A stretch of 32,044 nt of DNA from Oscillospiraceae bacterium (GCA_902785905.1 CADAAM010000085.1:1-32044), one strand, 5' to 3'; counted from the stretch's first letter, positions 7,509-15,214 are shown. The notes: a model not told the origin generated them from the sequence alone. Translations and numbers: made by a program.

Positions 7509-7729
7509 TCAGCGACGCCCGCGGCTATATCTCGGCGAGTGAGAACCGTCTCTCGGCCGGTGAGTTTCAGCCCTTCCCCGTCGGCCAGCGGGTCATGCAC
7601 GCGATACTCGGTCCCGGCACGGTGGTGGAGATCGACGCCGACAAGGGCGCACACCTCGTCAAATTCGACGCGATGCCCACGCCCCGTGCCATCTCCTTCC
7701 GCGCGAAGCTGGAGAAGAGCGAAGAATAA
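7433..7729 (+). pseudogene. C-terminal part of the UvrD/PcrA-like helicase, displaced frame
   Basis: This 98-residue continuation of the helicase begins at RYPSRFLLDIDP. It ends with a small Tudor/SH3-like module (FPVGQRVMHAILGPGTVVEI), as in the C-terminus of PcrA, followed by LEKSEE and TAA at 7727-7729. It has no start of its own. It is separated from the main ORF by the junction at ~7432, where the number of missing bases is not a multiple of three. Confidence 0.8.
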
Positions 7730-7734
7730 ATTGT

Positions 7735-7777
7735 AAAAAGGACAGGAGACTGCATAGAGCAGTCCCCTGTCCTTTTT
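7735..7777. terminator. Bidirectional terminator between the helicase and the DUF362 gene
   Basis: Arms AAAAAGGACAGGAGACTGC and GCAGTCCCCTGTCCTTTTT pair over 19 positions with one mismatch and a 5-base loop. A-run and T-run on the two sides serve both converging genes. Confidence 0.9.
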
Positions 7778-7778
7778 A

Positions 7779-8897
7779 TCAAATTTTGATCAGCTCGTAG
7801 TCCCTTGAGCCGAGGCCGATCTCCTCGGCGTGGATGAGGCCGGGTTCCCACTCGGCGTCCGGGTGGTTGAGGTGGAAGTACTCGTGATTCGGGTCCTCGT
7901 CCCAGAAGGACTTGATATGCCTGTCCAGGCGGCTGCCCTCGATGACGGGCATCTTGTTGCACAGATCGACACAGGCCTGATCCAGAGCCACGGGGTCGAA
8001 GGAGGCGAGCATGCCGATGTCCGGGATGATGGGCACGTCGTTCTCGGCATGGCAGTCGCAGAAGGGCGACACGTCGCAGATCAGGGAGATGTGGAAGTTC
8101 GGGCGGTCCTTCACCACGGCGTAGGCGTATTCGGAGATTTTGCAGGAGAGAATGCCCGCGGAGTGCTCCACGCTCGGCTCGATGGCGTCCTTCGGACATA
8201 CCGCGAGACAGCGGCCGCAGCCGACGCACTTGTTATGGTCGATGCTGGCCTTGCCGTTTGTGACGCGCGGGCCGTCGTGGGCGCAGATGCGCACGCAGGA
8301 GCCGCAGCCGATGCAGAGCTCGGGCTCGACCACGGGCTTGCCCTCCCAGTGCTGCTCCATCTTGCCGGAGCGGGAGCCGCTGCCCATGCCGAGATTCTTG
8401 AGCGCGCCGCCGAAGCCCGCCTCCTCATGGCCCTTGAAGTGGCTCAGGGAGATGATGATGTCGGCGTCCATGATGGCCTGTCCGATCTTGGCCTCCTTGA
8501 CCAGCGGCAGATTGATGGGCACCAGGGCCTCGTTTGTACCCTTGAGGCCGTCCGCGATGATGACGTGACAGCCGGTCTGCAGGGGGGAAAAGCCGTTTAA
8601 GTAAGCGGTGTCCATATGGTCAAGGGCGTTCTTGCGGCTTCCGACATAGAGGGTGTTGCAGTCGGTCAGAAAAGCCTTGCCGCCGAGCTCCTTGACATAG
8701 TCCGCAACGACCTTGGCATACTGCGGCCGCAGATACGCTAGGTTGCCGAGCTCGCCGAAGTGGATCTTGATGGCGGCGTAGCGGTCGGTAAAGTCGATGC
8801 TTTCAAAGCCCGCCTTTTTCAGCAGACGATGCAGCTTCTGGGGCAGTGTCTCGTTGGTGACGTGAAAATCGGTGAAGTATACGGAGGATTTTGCCAT
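7779..8897 (-). CDS. DUF362 domain protein with two 4Fe-4S clusters
   Basis: A 372-residue cytoplasmic iron-sulfur protein of the DUF362 family. Function is not established; an electron-transfer or scaffold role is suggested by the clusters. The DUF362 part flanks a bacterial ferredoxin module with two full cluster motifs, CIGCGSCVRICAHDGP and CVGCGRCLAVCPKDA, at about residues 188-235. A further Cys group (CDVSPFCDCH) follows. The ATG at 8897 (MAKSSVYFTD) has AAAAGGAG at a suitable distance; the longer frame to 9119 crosses the promoter and is rejected. The gene is monocistronic, with its own promoter and the strong shared terminator. Confidence 0.87.
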   Translation of the reverse strand: MAKSSVYFTDFHVTNETLPQKLHRLLKKAGFESIDFTDRYAAIKIHFGELGNLAYLRPQYAKVVADYVKELGGKAFLTDCNTLYVGSRKNALDHMDTAYLNGFSPLQTGCHVIIADGLKGTNEALVPINLPLVKEAKIGQAIMDADIIISLSHFKGHEEAGFGGALKNLGMGSGSRSGKMEQHWEGKPVVEPELCIGCGSCVRICAHDGPRVTNGKASIDHNKCVGCGRCLAVCPKDAIEPSVEHSAGILSCKISEYAYAVVKDRPNFHISLICDVSPFCDCHAENDVPIIPDIGMLASFDPVALDQACVDLCNKMPVIEGSRLDRHIKSFWDEDPNHEYFHLNHPDAEWEPGLIHAEEIGLGSRDYELIKI

Positions 8898-8973
8898 GTT
8901 TTCAGCTCCTTTTAGATAATGGTCACAGCCCGTCGCCGGGCACTCTCTCTTGCTTCTCTCGTACTTTGTTTTT

Positions 8974-9002
8974 ATTATGCCAAAGAACCCCGCGTATTGC
9001 AA
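8974..9002 (-). promoter_or_regulatory. Promoter for the DUF362 gene
   Basis: On the minus strand TTGCAA (9002-8997) and CATAAT (8979-8974) have a 17-base spacer, giving a ~70-base leader. Confidence 0.55.
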
Positions 9003-9224
9003 GAGCCGCTTATAGATAAAAAATAAAAATACGGAAGATTGCCCATAGTGCGGCGGCGCCGGTGCCGCGGGCCCTCCGCCCTGCCGGGACATCTCCTCGG
9101 ACTCCGCCGTGCCTCCCATGCAGAGCAGTCTCTATGTGAGGTTTTCCGCTCGGTTGGTTTATGAAAATGAAGAACGGCATACCCGCAGCGGCGTTTTTAA
9201 AATATGAAAAAGTCATTTTTTGCA

Positions 9225-9253
9225 TTGTGAGGATCACAAAGCTGTGTTAAGAT
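9225..9253 (+). promoter_or_regulatory. Promoter for the zinc-ribbon membrane protein
   Basis: TTGTGA (9225-9230) and TAAGAT (9248-9253) are 17 bases apart, 33 bases before the ATG at 9286. The rest of 8898-9285 holds the opposing DUF362 promoter and a GC-rich stretch (about 9048-9120) with no credible gene. Confidence 0.5.
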
Positions 9254-9285
9254 AGGGATACTTCAAGAACTGAGGGGTGACTCCC

Positions 9286-9918
9286 ATGACCGATGCCAAA
9301 TCCGGGAATCTCAACGATTCAGAAAAGACTGTGCGCTGCTCTTCCTGCGGAACAATGTATTCTGCATCAAAGCGAAAATGCCCCGCCTGCGGCCAGAGTA
9401 TTTCATCGAAGCGTTCTCCCCAGCCCGACAGCTTTTTCGCCAGGCTGAGTGAGATGAGAAAGCCTCAGAAAGTCAATCTACCCGCTCTGATCGGCGCCTG
9501 CCTGATCGTGACCGCCTACACGGCCGGCATCGTATTCAATATTTCGGCGAACGCCCGGGATGTCGAGCCCGTCCCGACCGCTGAAATTGTCGAGACGGCG
9601 GCACCGACGCCTGTCCCCACGCCCACGCCCACACCGACAGTCACCGGCATCAAGCTGTATGCATTCGGACGCGAGCTGGGCACCGACGGTTTTACCGCAT
9701 ACGTCGGGGACAAGCCCTTCTCCATCACCGCCGAGCTGGAGCCTCAGCTTCCGTCTGCGCATGTATCATGGTCCATAAGCGACAGTGCTTCCCTGTCCGT
9801 CAGCGGCGACAGTCTCAGCTGTGAATTCGCGGCGCTGAAACCCACCGGCAAAAACGAGCTTACCGTCAACTGCTATGGCTTTGAGACAACGATTCCCGTG
9901 TACCTGTGGGAGCGGTAA
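9286..9918 (+). CDS. Zinc-ribbon, single-pass membrane protein with an Ig-like extracellular domain
   Basis: A 210-residue protein of unknown function. A cytoplasmic zinc ribbon (CSSCGTMY...KCPACGQ, residues ~18-37) is followed by a single helix (LPALIGACLIVTAYTAGIVF, ~65-86). Next comes a Pro/Thr-rich linker (about 105-122, PTPVPTPTPTP) and a C-terminal beta-rich domain (VTGIKLYAFGRE to PVYLWER) with the look of bacterial Ig-like group 2 repeats. The topology suggests an outside-facing domain tethered to a zinc-binding cytoplasmic end. ATG 9286 is chosen because GAGGGG lies at the right distance; the in-frame GTG at 9277 overlaps that site. The gene stands alone. Confidence 0.7.
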   Translation: MTDAKSGNLNDSEKTVRCSSCGTMYSASKRKCPACGQSISSKRSPQPDSFFARLSEMRKPQKVNLPALIGACLIVTAYTAGIVFNISANARDVEPVPTAEIVETAAPTPVPTPTPTPTVTGIKLYAFGRELGTDGFTAYVGDKPFSITAELEPQLPSAHVSWSISDSASLSVSGDSLSCEFAALKPTGKNELTVNCYGFETTIPVYLWER

Positions 9919-10169
9919 GCCGTGCTGTGAAAGCGTCTTCCCTGCTCTTTCCATCAATCGGTTCCCTCTTCGGGCTCGGCGGCCCTGTCGAAGAGTCAGG
10001 CACTGATCAGACAAGCGCAGCCCTCTCGCCCGGACAGGCATTCTTGAAAAGAGCAGGAGCATCTTTCATAGATTTGACGGACGCGGTTTTCTCCGCGTCC
10101 GTCAGACTGCAGACAAACCCTCGCAAACCAGGTTGGTCTTGTAAGGGTGATCTGTGATGGGGGCGGGGA
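9919..10169. other. Non-coding stretch between convergent genes
   Basis: No credible gene was found. It holds a perfect 11-base-pair hairpin GACGGACGCGG/CCGCGTCCGTC (10076-10103, loop TTTTCT) without a T-run, and a G-rich/C-rich pair just before the 10170 repeat. Confidence 0.5.
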
Positions 10170-10229
10170 GTCCCCCTTCACGTACAATCCATGCAAAAAC
10201 GGGAACTTTTTCGGAAGTTCCCATTTTTG
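10170..10229. repeat. 60-base interspersed repeat, copy 2, with terminator hairpin
   Basis: Second copy of the element at 2177-2236. It carries the perfect stem GGGAACTT/AAGTTCCC (10201-10222), flanked by an A-rich run and ATTTTTG, and can act as a bidirectional terminator. It lies between the convergent zinc-ribbon protein and the Suv3-like helicase genes. Confidence 0.78.
10201..10229. terminator. Bidirectional terminator within repeat copy 2
   Basis: Perfect 8-base-pair stem with a TTTCGG loop. ATTTTTG follows on the + strand and GTTTTTGC on the minus strand, as expected for a shared terminator between converging genes. Confidence 0.7.
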
Positions 10230-10233
10230 TCCG

Positions 10234-10530
10234 TCATATTGATCCGTTTCTGATCCAGCCGGACTCTCTCAGGGCAAAGCAGCGGTCACAGCAGTTGTAC
10301 ACCGTGCCGATCGGCAGCTCCTTTCCGCAGGACGCGCAGCGGCGGATGTACTGGTCCTTGCCCTCTCTCATCAGCTCCGCAATCTTGTCGCAGATAGCCC
10401 GTCTTGCCTCGGTGCAGTCGTCCTCGATCCCGACGCGCCGCAGCAGCTGATGACGGATGTCGTAGGCCTTGTACTGAAGCTCGCATTCCTGGAGCGTCTC
10501 GTCGCCGAAATACGGCTCCGGGACGTGCAA
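10234..10530 (-). pseudogene. C-terminal part of the Suv3-like helicase, displaced frame
   Basis: This 98-residue continuation starts at LHVPEPYFGDETLQECELQ. It holds a helical segment and then a four-cysteine zinc finger (CASCGKELP...CCDRCF) and ends RNGSI, TGA. It has no start codon of its own in a sensible place and reads directly on from the main helicase ORF once the frame is switched at ~10531. The zinc finger may bind RNA (inference). Confidence 0.75.
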
Positions 10531-10531
10531 T

Positions 10532-11983
10532 TTTGCCCGCGCACCTGGCCCAGTAGATGACGAGCTCCGGAGAGCGGGTGTCCACCGGACAGGTGATGAG
10601 ATCATAGACGAGCTCCCTGTTTTCCGCCGTGACTCTGCTTTTCATGTGCTGCAAGAGGATGCGCGCGTCATGCATGCTCTCCCGGACAAACTCCGTCTCT
10701 TTGGGCATTTTGTCCCAGGCCAGGAGCAGCAGGTCCAGGGGGTAGTCCTCGGACAGGATCTCCCGCGGAAAGCCTATACAGGCCTGTCGGATAGCCTTCA
10801 CGCTCTGGCCTAGCTTTGCGCCGATCAGCTCACTGCTGCCGAGGGCCAGCACCTCCCCGTACTCGTTGAGGCCGTAGCGCCCGGCCCGGCCGCCGATCTG
10901 GTTGATTTCCGCCGTCGACAGGTTCCTGAACTCTTTCCCGTCAAATTTCTGTGTCTCCGCAAAGATGACGCGCTTGATCGGCAGCGAGATGCCCATTCCG
11001 ATTGCGTCCGTCGCCACGACGATATTGTTTTCACCCGAGAGGTATTTGCGCACCTCGTTCCGCCTGGCCTCCGGCGGCAGGGCCCCATAGATGACGCTCG
11101 CGTGAAAGCCGTGCTTTTCCAGGATGGCCGCCGTGGACAGCACGCTCTTTCTGGAAAAGCAGATGATGGCGTCATCCGGCCGGAAGTCCCGGTAGCTTCC
11201 GCACTGGCCTGCGTAGCGCAGCGGCGCGAGGCGCTTGTGCCAGACCACGTTGTAGGGATCGCCGAAGCTCTTGATCAGCTTCTCGATAAACGGCAGAGCC
11301 TCGGGCGCCATGCAGATGTGCACCAGCTCCGCGTCGACCAGGCAGATCGCCTTGAGCCAGGCTGAGCCGCGGTCCCTGTCCGCGATGAGCTGGGCCTCGT
11401 CGATGACCGCGGTCTTAAAGCGCGTGTTCAAATCGCAAAGCTCAATCGTGGAGGAGACGATCTGTGCCCCCTCCGTCGGGATGGACTCCTCCCCCGTCAG
11501 CATGCTGCACGGGATGCCCGCGCCGTTGAGCTTGTCGAACATCTCCAGCGCCAGAAGGCGCAGCGGGCCGAGGTAGGTGCCCGGCGTGTTCTTTTTCAGA
11601 TCCTCGACGGCGTCGTAGGTCTTGCCGCTGTTGGTCGGGCCGACGTGCAGCACAAAGCCCCGGCGCAGCCTGCGCGCCCTGTCGATATACGCCTCTGGAG
11701 AGAAGGACTCATACATCGCGGTGATCTCACTAAGCTGCCGCTCCCGGAGCTCTTTTTCATCCCGCTCCCGGAGGGCCTTCTGTATCTCCGGATGCCGGAT
11801 CGCCTCTTCGGACACAGCCTCCGGCCAGCCCTCCAGCGTCCACCAGGAGCCGCCGCGCCCTCGGGTCCGCACGATCTCGGGTTTTGGGAAATACGCGAGT
11901 ATGAGCTTTTTGGAGATCTTGTATTTTTCCATGATCTGCCGCCGGGTGAGCAGACGGACCTTTTCTTTTTTGCTTTTGCCCAT
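10532..11983 (-). CDS. Suv3-like DExH RNA helicase, frame lost near residue 484
   Basis: A superfamily 2 helicase of the Suv3 type, probably acting in RNA unwinding and decay. Motifs in order: HVGPTNSGKTYDAV (Walker A), GPLRLLALEM (Ia), LTGEE, AVIDEAQLI (DEAQ box), CFSRKSVL, VVATDAIGMGISLP (V) and QIGGRAGRYG (VI). ATG 11983 (MGKSKKEKVRLL) is chosen because the promoter at 12026-12054 excludes the longer frame to 12112; its ribosome binding site is weak. After ELVIYWARCAGK the frame changes. The ORF as read continues out of frame to 10286, while family-like sequence resumes in the next frame at 10530. A short stretch appears to be missing. The helicase core is intact, so partial function is possible. 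Confidence 0.82.
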
Positions 11984-12025
11984 GAAACCGATTCGCTTTC
12001 TGTTTTGTTTTTGTATCATACCCGT

Positions 12026-12054
12026 ATCATAACACGCCGCCCCGTGCAAAGCAA
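12026..12054 (-). promoter_or_regulatory. Promoter for the Suv3-like helicase
   Basis: On the minus strand TTGCTT (12054-12049) and TATGAT (12031-12026) have a 17-base spacer. A second TATGAT follows 11 bases downstream. The position supports translation from 11983. Confidence 0.55.
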
Positions 12055-12154
12055 GGACTTGCCCGCCCGCCGGATGAAGCGGAATTTGGCGTCTGATCGG
12101 CAATTTGTCCAAGCGCTCCGTCGGCGGCAGGCGTCAGATTTTACATGCCCGCAA

Positions 12155-12183
12155 TTGACAAAGTGATGCGAACTTGATACTAT
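12155..12183 (+). promoter_or_regulatory. Promoter for the metY-metA operon
   Basis: A consensus TTGACA (12155-12160) and TACTAT (12178-12183) have a 17-base spacer. The ~60-base leader is too short for an SAM riboswitch or T-box and shows neither. Confidence 0.7.
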
Positions 12184-12250
12184 TTGCAAAGATATTCACG
12201 CGGGCCTGTTCTTTCAGCCCTTTGGTCAAGATACTATCCGAAAGGAATGA

Positions 12251-13525
12251 ATGATTATGAGCATCGGAACCACCTGCGTCCAGGCCGGCTACACGCCCGG
12301 CAACGGCGAGCCACGACAGATTCCCATTGTTCAGAGCACGACTTTCAAATACGCCACCGGCGCGGAGATGGCCAAGCTCTTCGATCTGGAATCCAACGGC
12401 TATTTCTATACAAGACTGCAAAACCCCACCAATGACATGGTGGCCGTGAAGATTGCGGCTCTGGAGGGCGGCACGGCGGGTATGCTCACGAGCTCCGGCC
12501 AGGCGGCAAACTTCTACGCCGTCTTCAATATCGCCTCCTGCGGCGACCACGTGGTCTCGAGCTCCAGCATCTACGGCGGAACCTACAACCTCTTTGCCGT
12601 GACCATGAAGCGCATGGGTGTGGACTTCACCTTTGTCTCCCCCGACTGCACGGAGGAGGAGCTGGAGGCCGCCTTCCGCCCCAACACCAAGGCTGTCTTC
12701 GGCGAGACCATCGCAAACCCCGCCCTTACGGTGCTGGACATTGAGAAGTTTGCCAAGGCGGCCCACGCCCACGGCGTGCCGCTCATTGTGGACAACACCT
12801 TCGCCACGCCCGTCAACTGCCGCCCCTTTGAGTGGGGGGCCGACATTGTGACGCACTCCACCACCAAGTACATGGACGGCCACGGTGTCGGCGTCGGCGG
12901 GGCGCTGGTCGACAGCGGGCACTTTGACTGGACCAAGTACCCCGAGCGCTTCCCCGGCCTGTGCACACCCGACGAGAGCTACCACGGCGTGACCTATACG
13001 GAGCGCTTCGGGCTCGCGGGCGCGTTCATCACCAAGGCCACGGCCCAGCTCATGCGCGACTTCGGCTCCATCCAGTCCCCTCAGAACGCCTTTTATCTGA
13101 ATCTCGGCCTGGAGAGCCTGCATGTGCGCATGGCGCGCCACTGCGAAAACGGCGCAAAGGTTGCCGCCTTTCTCAAGGCCGACCCCCGCGTCGCCTGGGT
13201 GCAGTACCCTGGCCTTGAGGGCGACAAATACTATGAAATTGCGAAAAAGTATATGCCGAACGGGAGCTGCGGCGTCGTGAGCTTCGGCGTCAAGGGCGGG
13301 CGCGAGGCGGCCGAGCGCTTCATGGGCAGGCTCAGGATCGCCGCGATCGAGACCCATGTGGCCGACGCCAGAACCTGCACCCTCCACCCGGCCAGCACCA
13401 CCCACCGCCAGATGAGCGATCAGGAGCTCGCCGCTGCCGGGGTCTCCCCCGACCTCGTCCGCTATTCCTGCGGCCTGGAGGACGCGGAGGATCTGATCGC
13501 CGACATTGACCAGGCCTTGACCTGA
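12251..13525 (+). CDS. metY: O-acetylhomoserine sulfhydrylase (aminocarboxypropyltransferase)
   Basis: A PLP enzyme of the Cys/Met metabolism family that makes homocysteine from O-acetylhomoserine and sulfide in the cytosol. Family marks are TTCVQAGYTPGNGEPRQ at the start, FYTRLQNPT, SSGQAANFYA, YGGTYNLFAVT, VDNTFATPVNCRP and the PLP-lysine segment THSTTKYMDGHG. Near the end come ETHVADARTCTLHPASTTHRQM and DLVRYSCGLEDAEDLIADI. It is full length (424 residues). The start is either ATG 12251 or ATG 12257 (MSIGTTCVQ); AAAGGA at 12241-12246 fits 12257 slightly better. It is followed after 30 bases by metA, whose product supplies its substrate. This makes a complete direct-sulfhydrylation module. 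Confidence 0.93.
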   Translation: MIMSIGTTCVQAGYTPGNGEPRQIPIVQSTTFKYATGAEMAKLFDLESNGYFYTRLQNPTNDMVAVKIAALEGGTAGMLTSSGQAANFYAVFNIASCGDHVVSSSSIYGGTYNLFAVTMKRMGVDFTFVSPDCTEEELEAAFRPNTKAVFGETIANPALTVLDIEKFAKAAHAHGVPLIVDNTFATPVNCRPFEWGADIVTHSTTKYMDGHGVGVGGALVDSGHFDWTKYPERFPGLCTPDESYHGVTYTERFGLAGAFITKATAQLMRDFGSIQSPQNAFYLNLGLESLHVRMARHCENGAKVAAFLKADPRVAWVQYPGLEGDKYYEIAKKYMPNGSCGVVSFGVKGGREAAERFMGRLRIAAIETHVADARTCTLHPASTTHRQMSDQELAAAGVSPDLVRYSCGLEDAEDLIADIDQALT

Positions 13526-13555
13526 TAACTGACTGCCTGAAGGAGAACACGCGCC

Positions 13556-14482
13556 ATGCCGATCAAAATACCGAACGAGCTGCCCGCGACCAATGTGCTC
13601 GAGAGCGAGAACATCTTCGTCATGACGGAGCGCCGGGCCATGACCCAGGACATCCGCCCGCTGCAGGTACTGCTGCTGAACCTGATGCCGACCAAGATCG
13701 CCACGGAGACCCAGCTCACACGCCTTTTGAGCAATACGCCCCTGCAGGTGGAGCTGGAGCTCATGCAGACCAGCACTTATGTGGGCAAGAATACGCCGCA
13801 GGAGCACATGCTCAAGTTCTATACGGATTTTGCGCACGTCAGGGACCGCTATTTTGACGGCATGGTCATCACCGGCGCGCCGGTGGAGAAGCTGGACTTT
13901 GATCAGGTGGAGTACTGGGATGAGCTGTGCCAGATCATGGAGTGGAGCAAGACCCACGTCCACAGCACCTTCCACATCTGCTGGGCTGCCCAGGCCGCGC
14001 TCTACTACCACTACGGCATCCAGAAGATCCCACTGCCGGAGAAGCTCTCGGGCGTGTACCCGCACTGGGTGGTGCGCCGCTCGTCCATGCTGATGCGCGG
14101 CTTTGACGACCGCTTTATGGTCCCCCACTCCCGCAACACCACAGTCGCGCTGGAGGACGTGATGGCCTGCGACAAGCTCAAGATCCTCGCCGTTTCCGAG
14201 AAGGCCGGGCTCTACGCCGCGGCCACGGAGGGCGGACGTCAGATCTTCATCACCGGCCACTCCGAATATGACGCCGACACCCTGAAAGGCGAGTATATCC
14301 GCGATCTGAGACTGGGTCTCAACCCACATATGCCAGAGAACTACTTCCCCAACGACGATCCGAGCCGCGAGCCGATCATGAGCTGGCGCTCCCATGCCAA
14401 TCTCCTGTACATGAACTGGCTCAACTACTTTGTTTACCAGTCCACGCCCTATGACATCCAGACCATTGAACCGATCAAGTGA
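13556..14482 (+). CDS. metA: Homoserine O-acetyltransferase, MetA type
   Basis: Acylates homoserine at the first committed step of methionine synthesis. It is full length (308 residues), beginning MPIKIPNELPA. Catalytic residues of the glutamine-amidotransferase-like fold are in place: Cys142 in HICWAAQ, and His235 and Glu237 in TGHSEYD. Residue 111 (GAPVEKL) is Glu. In characterised MetA proteins Glu111 favours acetyl-CoA and Gly111 succinyl-CoA, so the product is predicted to be O-acetylhomoserine despite the common 'succinyltransferase' label. This fits the metY gene just upstream. AAGGAG precedes the ATG, and a strong terminator follows. Confidence 0.93.
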   Translation: MPIKIPNELPATNVLESENIFVMTERRAMTQDIRPLQVLLLNLMPTKIATETQLTRLLSNTPLQVELELMQTSTYVGKNTPQEHMLKFYTDFAHVRDRYFDGMVITGAPVEKLDFDQVEYWDELCQIMEWSKTHVHSTFHICWAAQAALYYHYGIQKIPLPEKLSGVYPHWVVRRSSMLMRGFDDRFMVPHSRNTTVALEDVMACDKLKILAVSEKAGLYAAATEGGRQIFITGHSEYDADTLKGEYIRDLRLGLNPHMPENYFPNDDPSREPIMSWRSHANLLYMNWLNYFVYQSTPYDIQTIEPIK

Positions 14483-14492
14483 AGCATACGCA

Positions 14493-14534
14493 CGCACAAG
14501 AGGCCCGCTGACAAAACAGCGGGCCTCTTGTGCG
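14493..14534. terminator. Terminator of the metY-metA operon, shared with the leftward small gene
   Basis: A perfect 17-18 base-pair stem (GCACAAGAGGCCCGCTG and its complement) with a 6-base ACAAAA loop is followed by a moderately T-rich stretch. It lies between convergent genes. Confidence 0.8.
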
Positions 14535-14547
14535 CGTTATATTCTCT

Positions 14548-14733
14548 TTACCAGGAATGGAGCGTCGCGCCGCAGCGGGGGCATTTGTTCTCAAAATTGT
14601 GCTGCCAGCCCTTCAGCTTGACTTCGAGGCCGCAGCGGGGGCAGATGATATAGTCGATATTGGACTTGCCGCCCGCGACGGCGTCCAGCTCCTCGTCGGT
14701 TTTGAGCTCGGAGGCTTTCACTTCATCGGACAT
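14548..14733 (-). CDS. Small peptide with double-glycine-type leader and two-CxxC zinc-ribbon core
   Basis: A 61-residue peptide whose function I do not know. Residues 1-22 end in LKTDEELDAVAGG, which closely resembles the double-glycine leaders cut by C39-peptidase ABC exporters in bacteriocin and RiPP precursors. Residues 23-61 contain CPRCG twice (31-35 and 51-55), a spacing that suits a zinc ribbon, plus a WQHNF segment. ATG 14733 has AAGGAG upstream, and a consensus promoter lies at 14788-14816. No peptidase-exporter or modification enzyme is nearby, so either it acts with distant genes or the leader likeness is coincidental in a small zinc-ribbon protein. Confidence 0.75.
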   Translation of the reverse strand: MSDEVKASELKTDEELDAVAGGKSNIDYIICPRCGLEVKLKGWQHNFENKCPRCGATLHSW

Positions 14734-14787
14734 GGTTTTGTTCTCCTTTTCAATCAGTGTGTGGGCTTGTCCCTGTTTGCTGGAAAA

Positions 14788-14816
14788 ATGATACCTTGAA
14801 ACGCGGGTACTGTCAA
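14788..14816 (-). promoter_or_regulatory. Promoter for the small leader/zinc-ribbon peptide
   Basis: On the minus strand TTGACA (14816-14811) and TATCAT (14793-14788) have a 17-base spacer, a near-consensus promoter for a 61-residue gene. Confidence 0.72.
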
Positions 14817-14843
14817 GCGCTCCGCCGCTGATTTAAGACTTCT

Positions 14844-15011
14844 TCAGATCATTTCAAACTGGAAGTTTTCAAATTTTAGCTTGCTCCCCTCGTCGGCCTC
14901 CATCGGCAGCAGGGCGCGCGCGATGAAATACGGCTCCTCCTGCGCGCTGGTGCAGTCAAGCCAGGCGTAGTCCCCGTCGATACGGCTGACCACATAGTAC
15001 TTTGTCTCCAT
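14844..15011 (-). CDS. 55-residue DUF3006-like small protein
   Basis: A short reading frame (METKYYVVSRIDGDYAWLDC..., ending FENFQFEMI). The VSRIDGDYAWLD start, the central IARALLP and the following DEGSKLKF resemble the DUF3006 family of small beta-rich bacterial proteins (VDRxEGDYAVLE...LPxxxxEGD). The function of that family is unknown. ATG 15011 has GGAGGGGAG upstream and a consensus promoter lies at 15063-15091, which together support a real gene. It lies behind the promoter of the neighbouring small peptide gene, so each is transcribed separately. Confidence 0.72.
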   Translation of the reverse strand: METKYYVVSRIDGDYAWLDCTSAQEEPYFIARALLPMEADEGSKLKFENFQFEMI

Positions 15012-15062
15012 GGGCAATCTCCCCTCCGTTTGTCATTTTGTTGTTGATTCTTTTCTTTTTTC

Positions 15063-15091
15063 ATTATACAGAACGAACCCGAAAACATCAA
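15063..15091 (-). promoter_or_regulatory. Promoter for the DUF3006-like gene
   Basis: On the minus strand TTGATG (15091-15086) and TATAAT (15068-15063) have a 17-base spacer. Confidence 0.68.
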
Positions 15092-15121
15092 GCTCATTCG
15101 ACCGTGCGGACGCGCTTTTTA

Positions 15122-15150
15122 TTGACTTGCGTGATGCGGGCCAGTATAAT
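15122..15150 (+). promoter_or_regulatory. Promoter for the ABC importer operon
   Basis: TTGACT (15122-15127) and TATAAT (15145-15150) have a 17-base spacer. It is divergent from the DUF3006-like promoter. I see no obvious Fur-box dyad. Confidence 0.75.
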
Positions 15151-15214
15151 ATGAAAGGACTCCGCGCGGCCATGCCCGGCGTCCCAGACAAACCGACAAG
15201 GAGGGTCCCGCGAT

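Noticed and set aside
9010-9237. A 75-residue leftward ORF upstream of the DUF362 gene
   Set aside because: No ribosome site, overlaps both promoters, low-complexity sequence and no similarity to known proteins.
12184-12250. SAM riboswitch or T-box in the met operon leader
   Set aside because: The leader is only about 60 bases and holds no matching stem pattern or terminator.
12134-14497. A 787-codon leftward open frame
   Set aside because: It lies fully antisense to metY and metA, which have complete catalytic motifs. The His/Gly/Val-rich composition is typical of antisense frames in GC-rich DNA.
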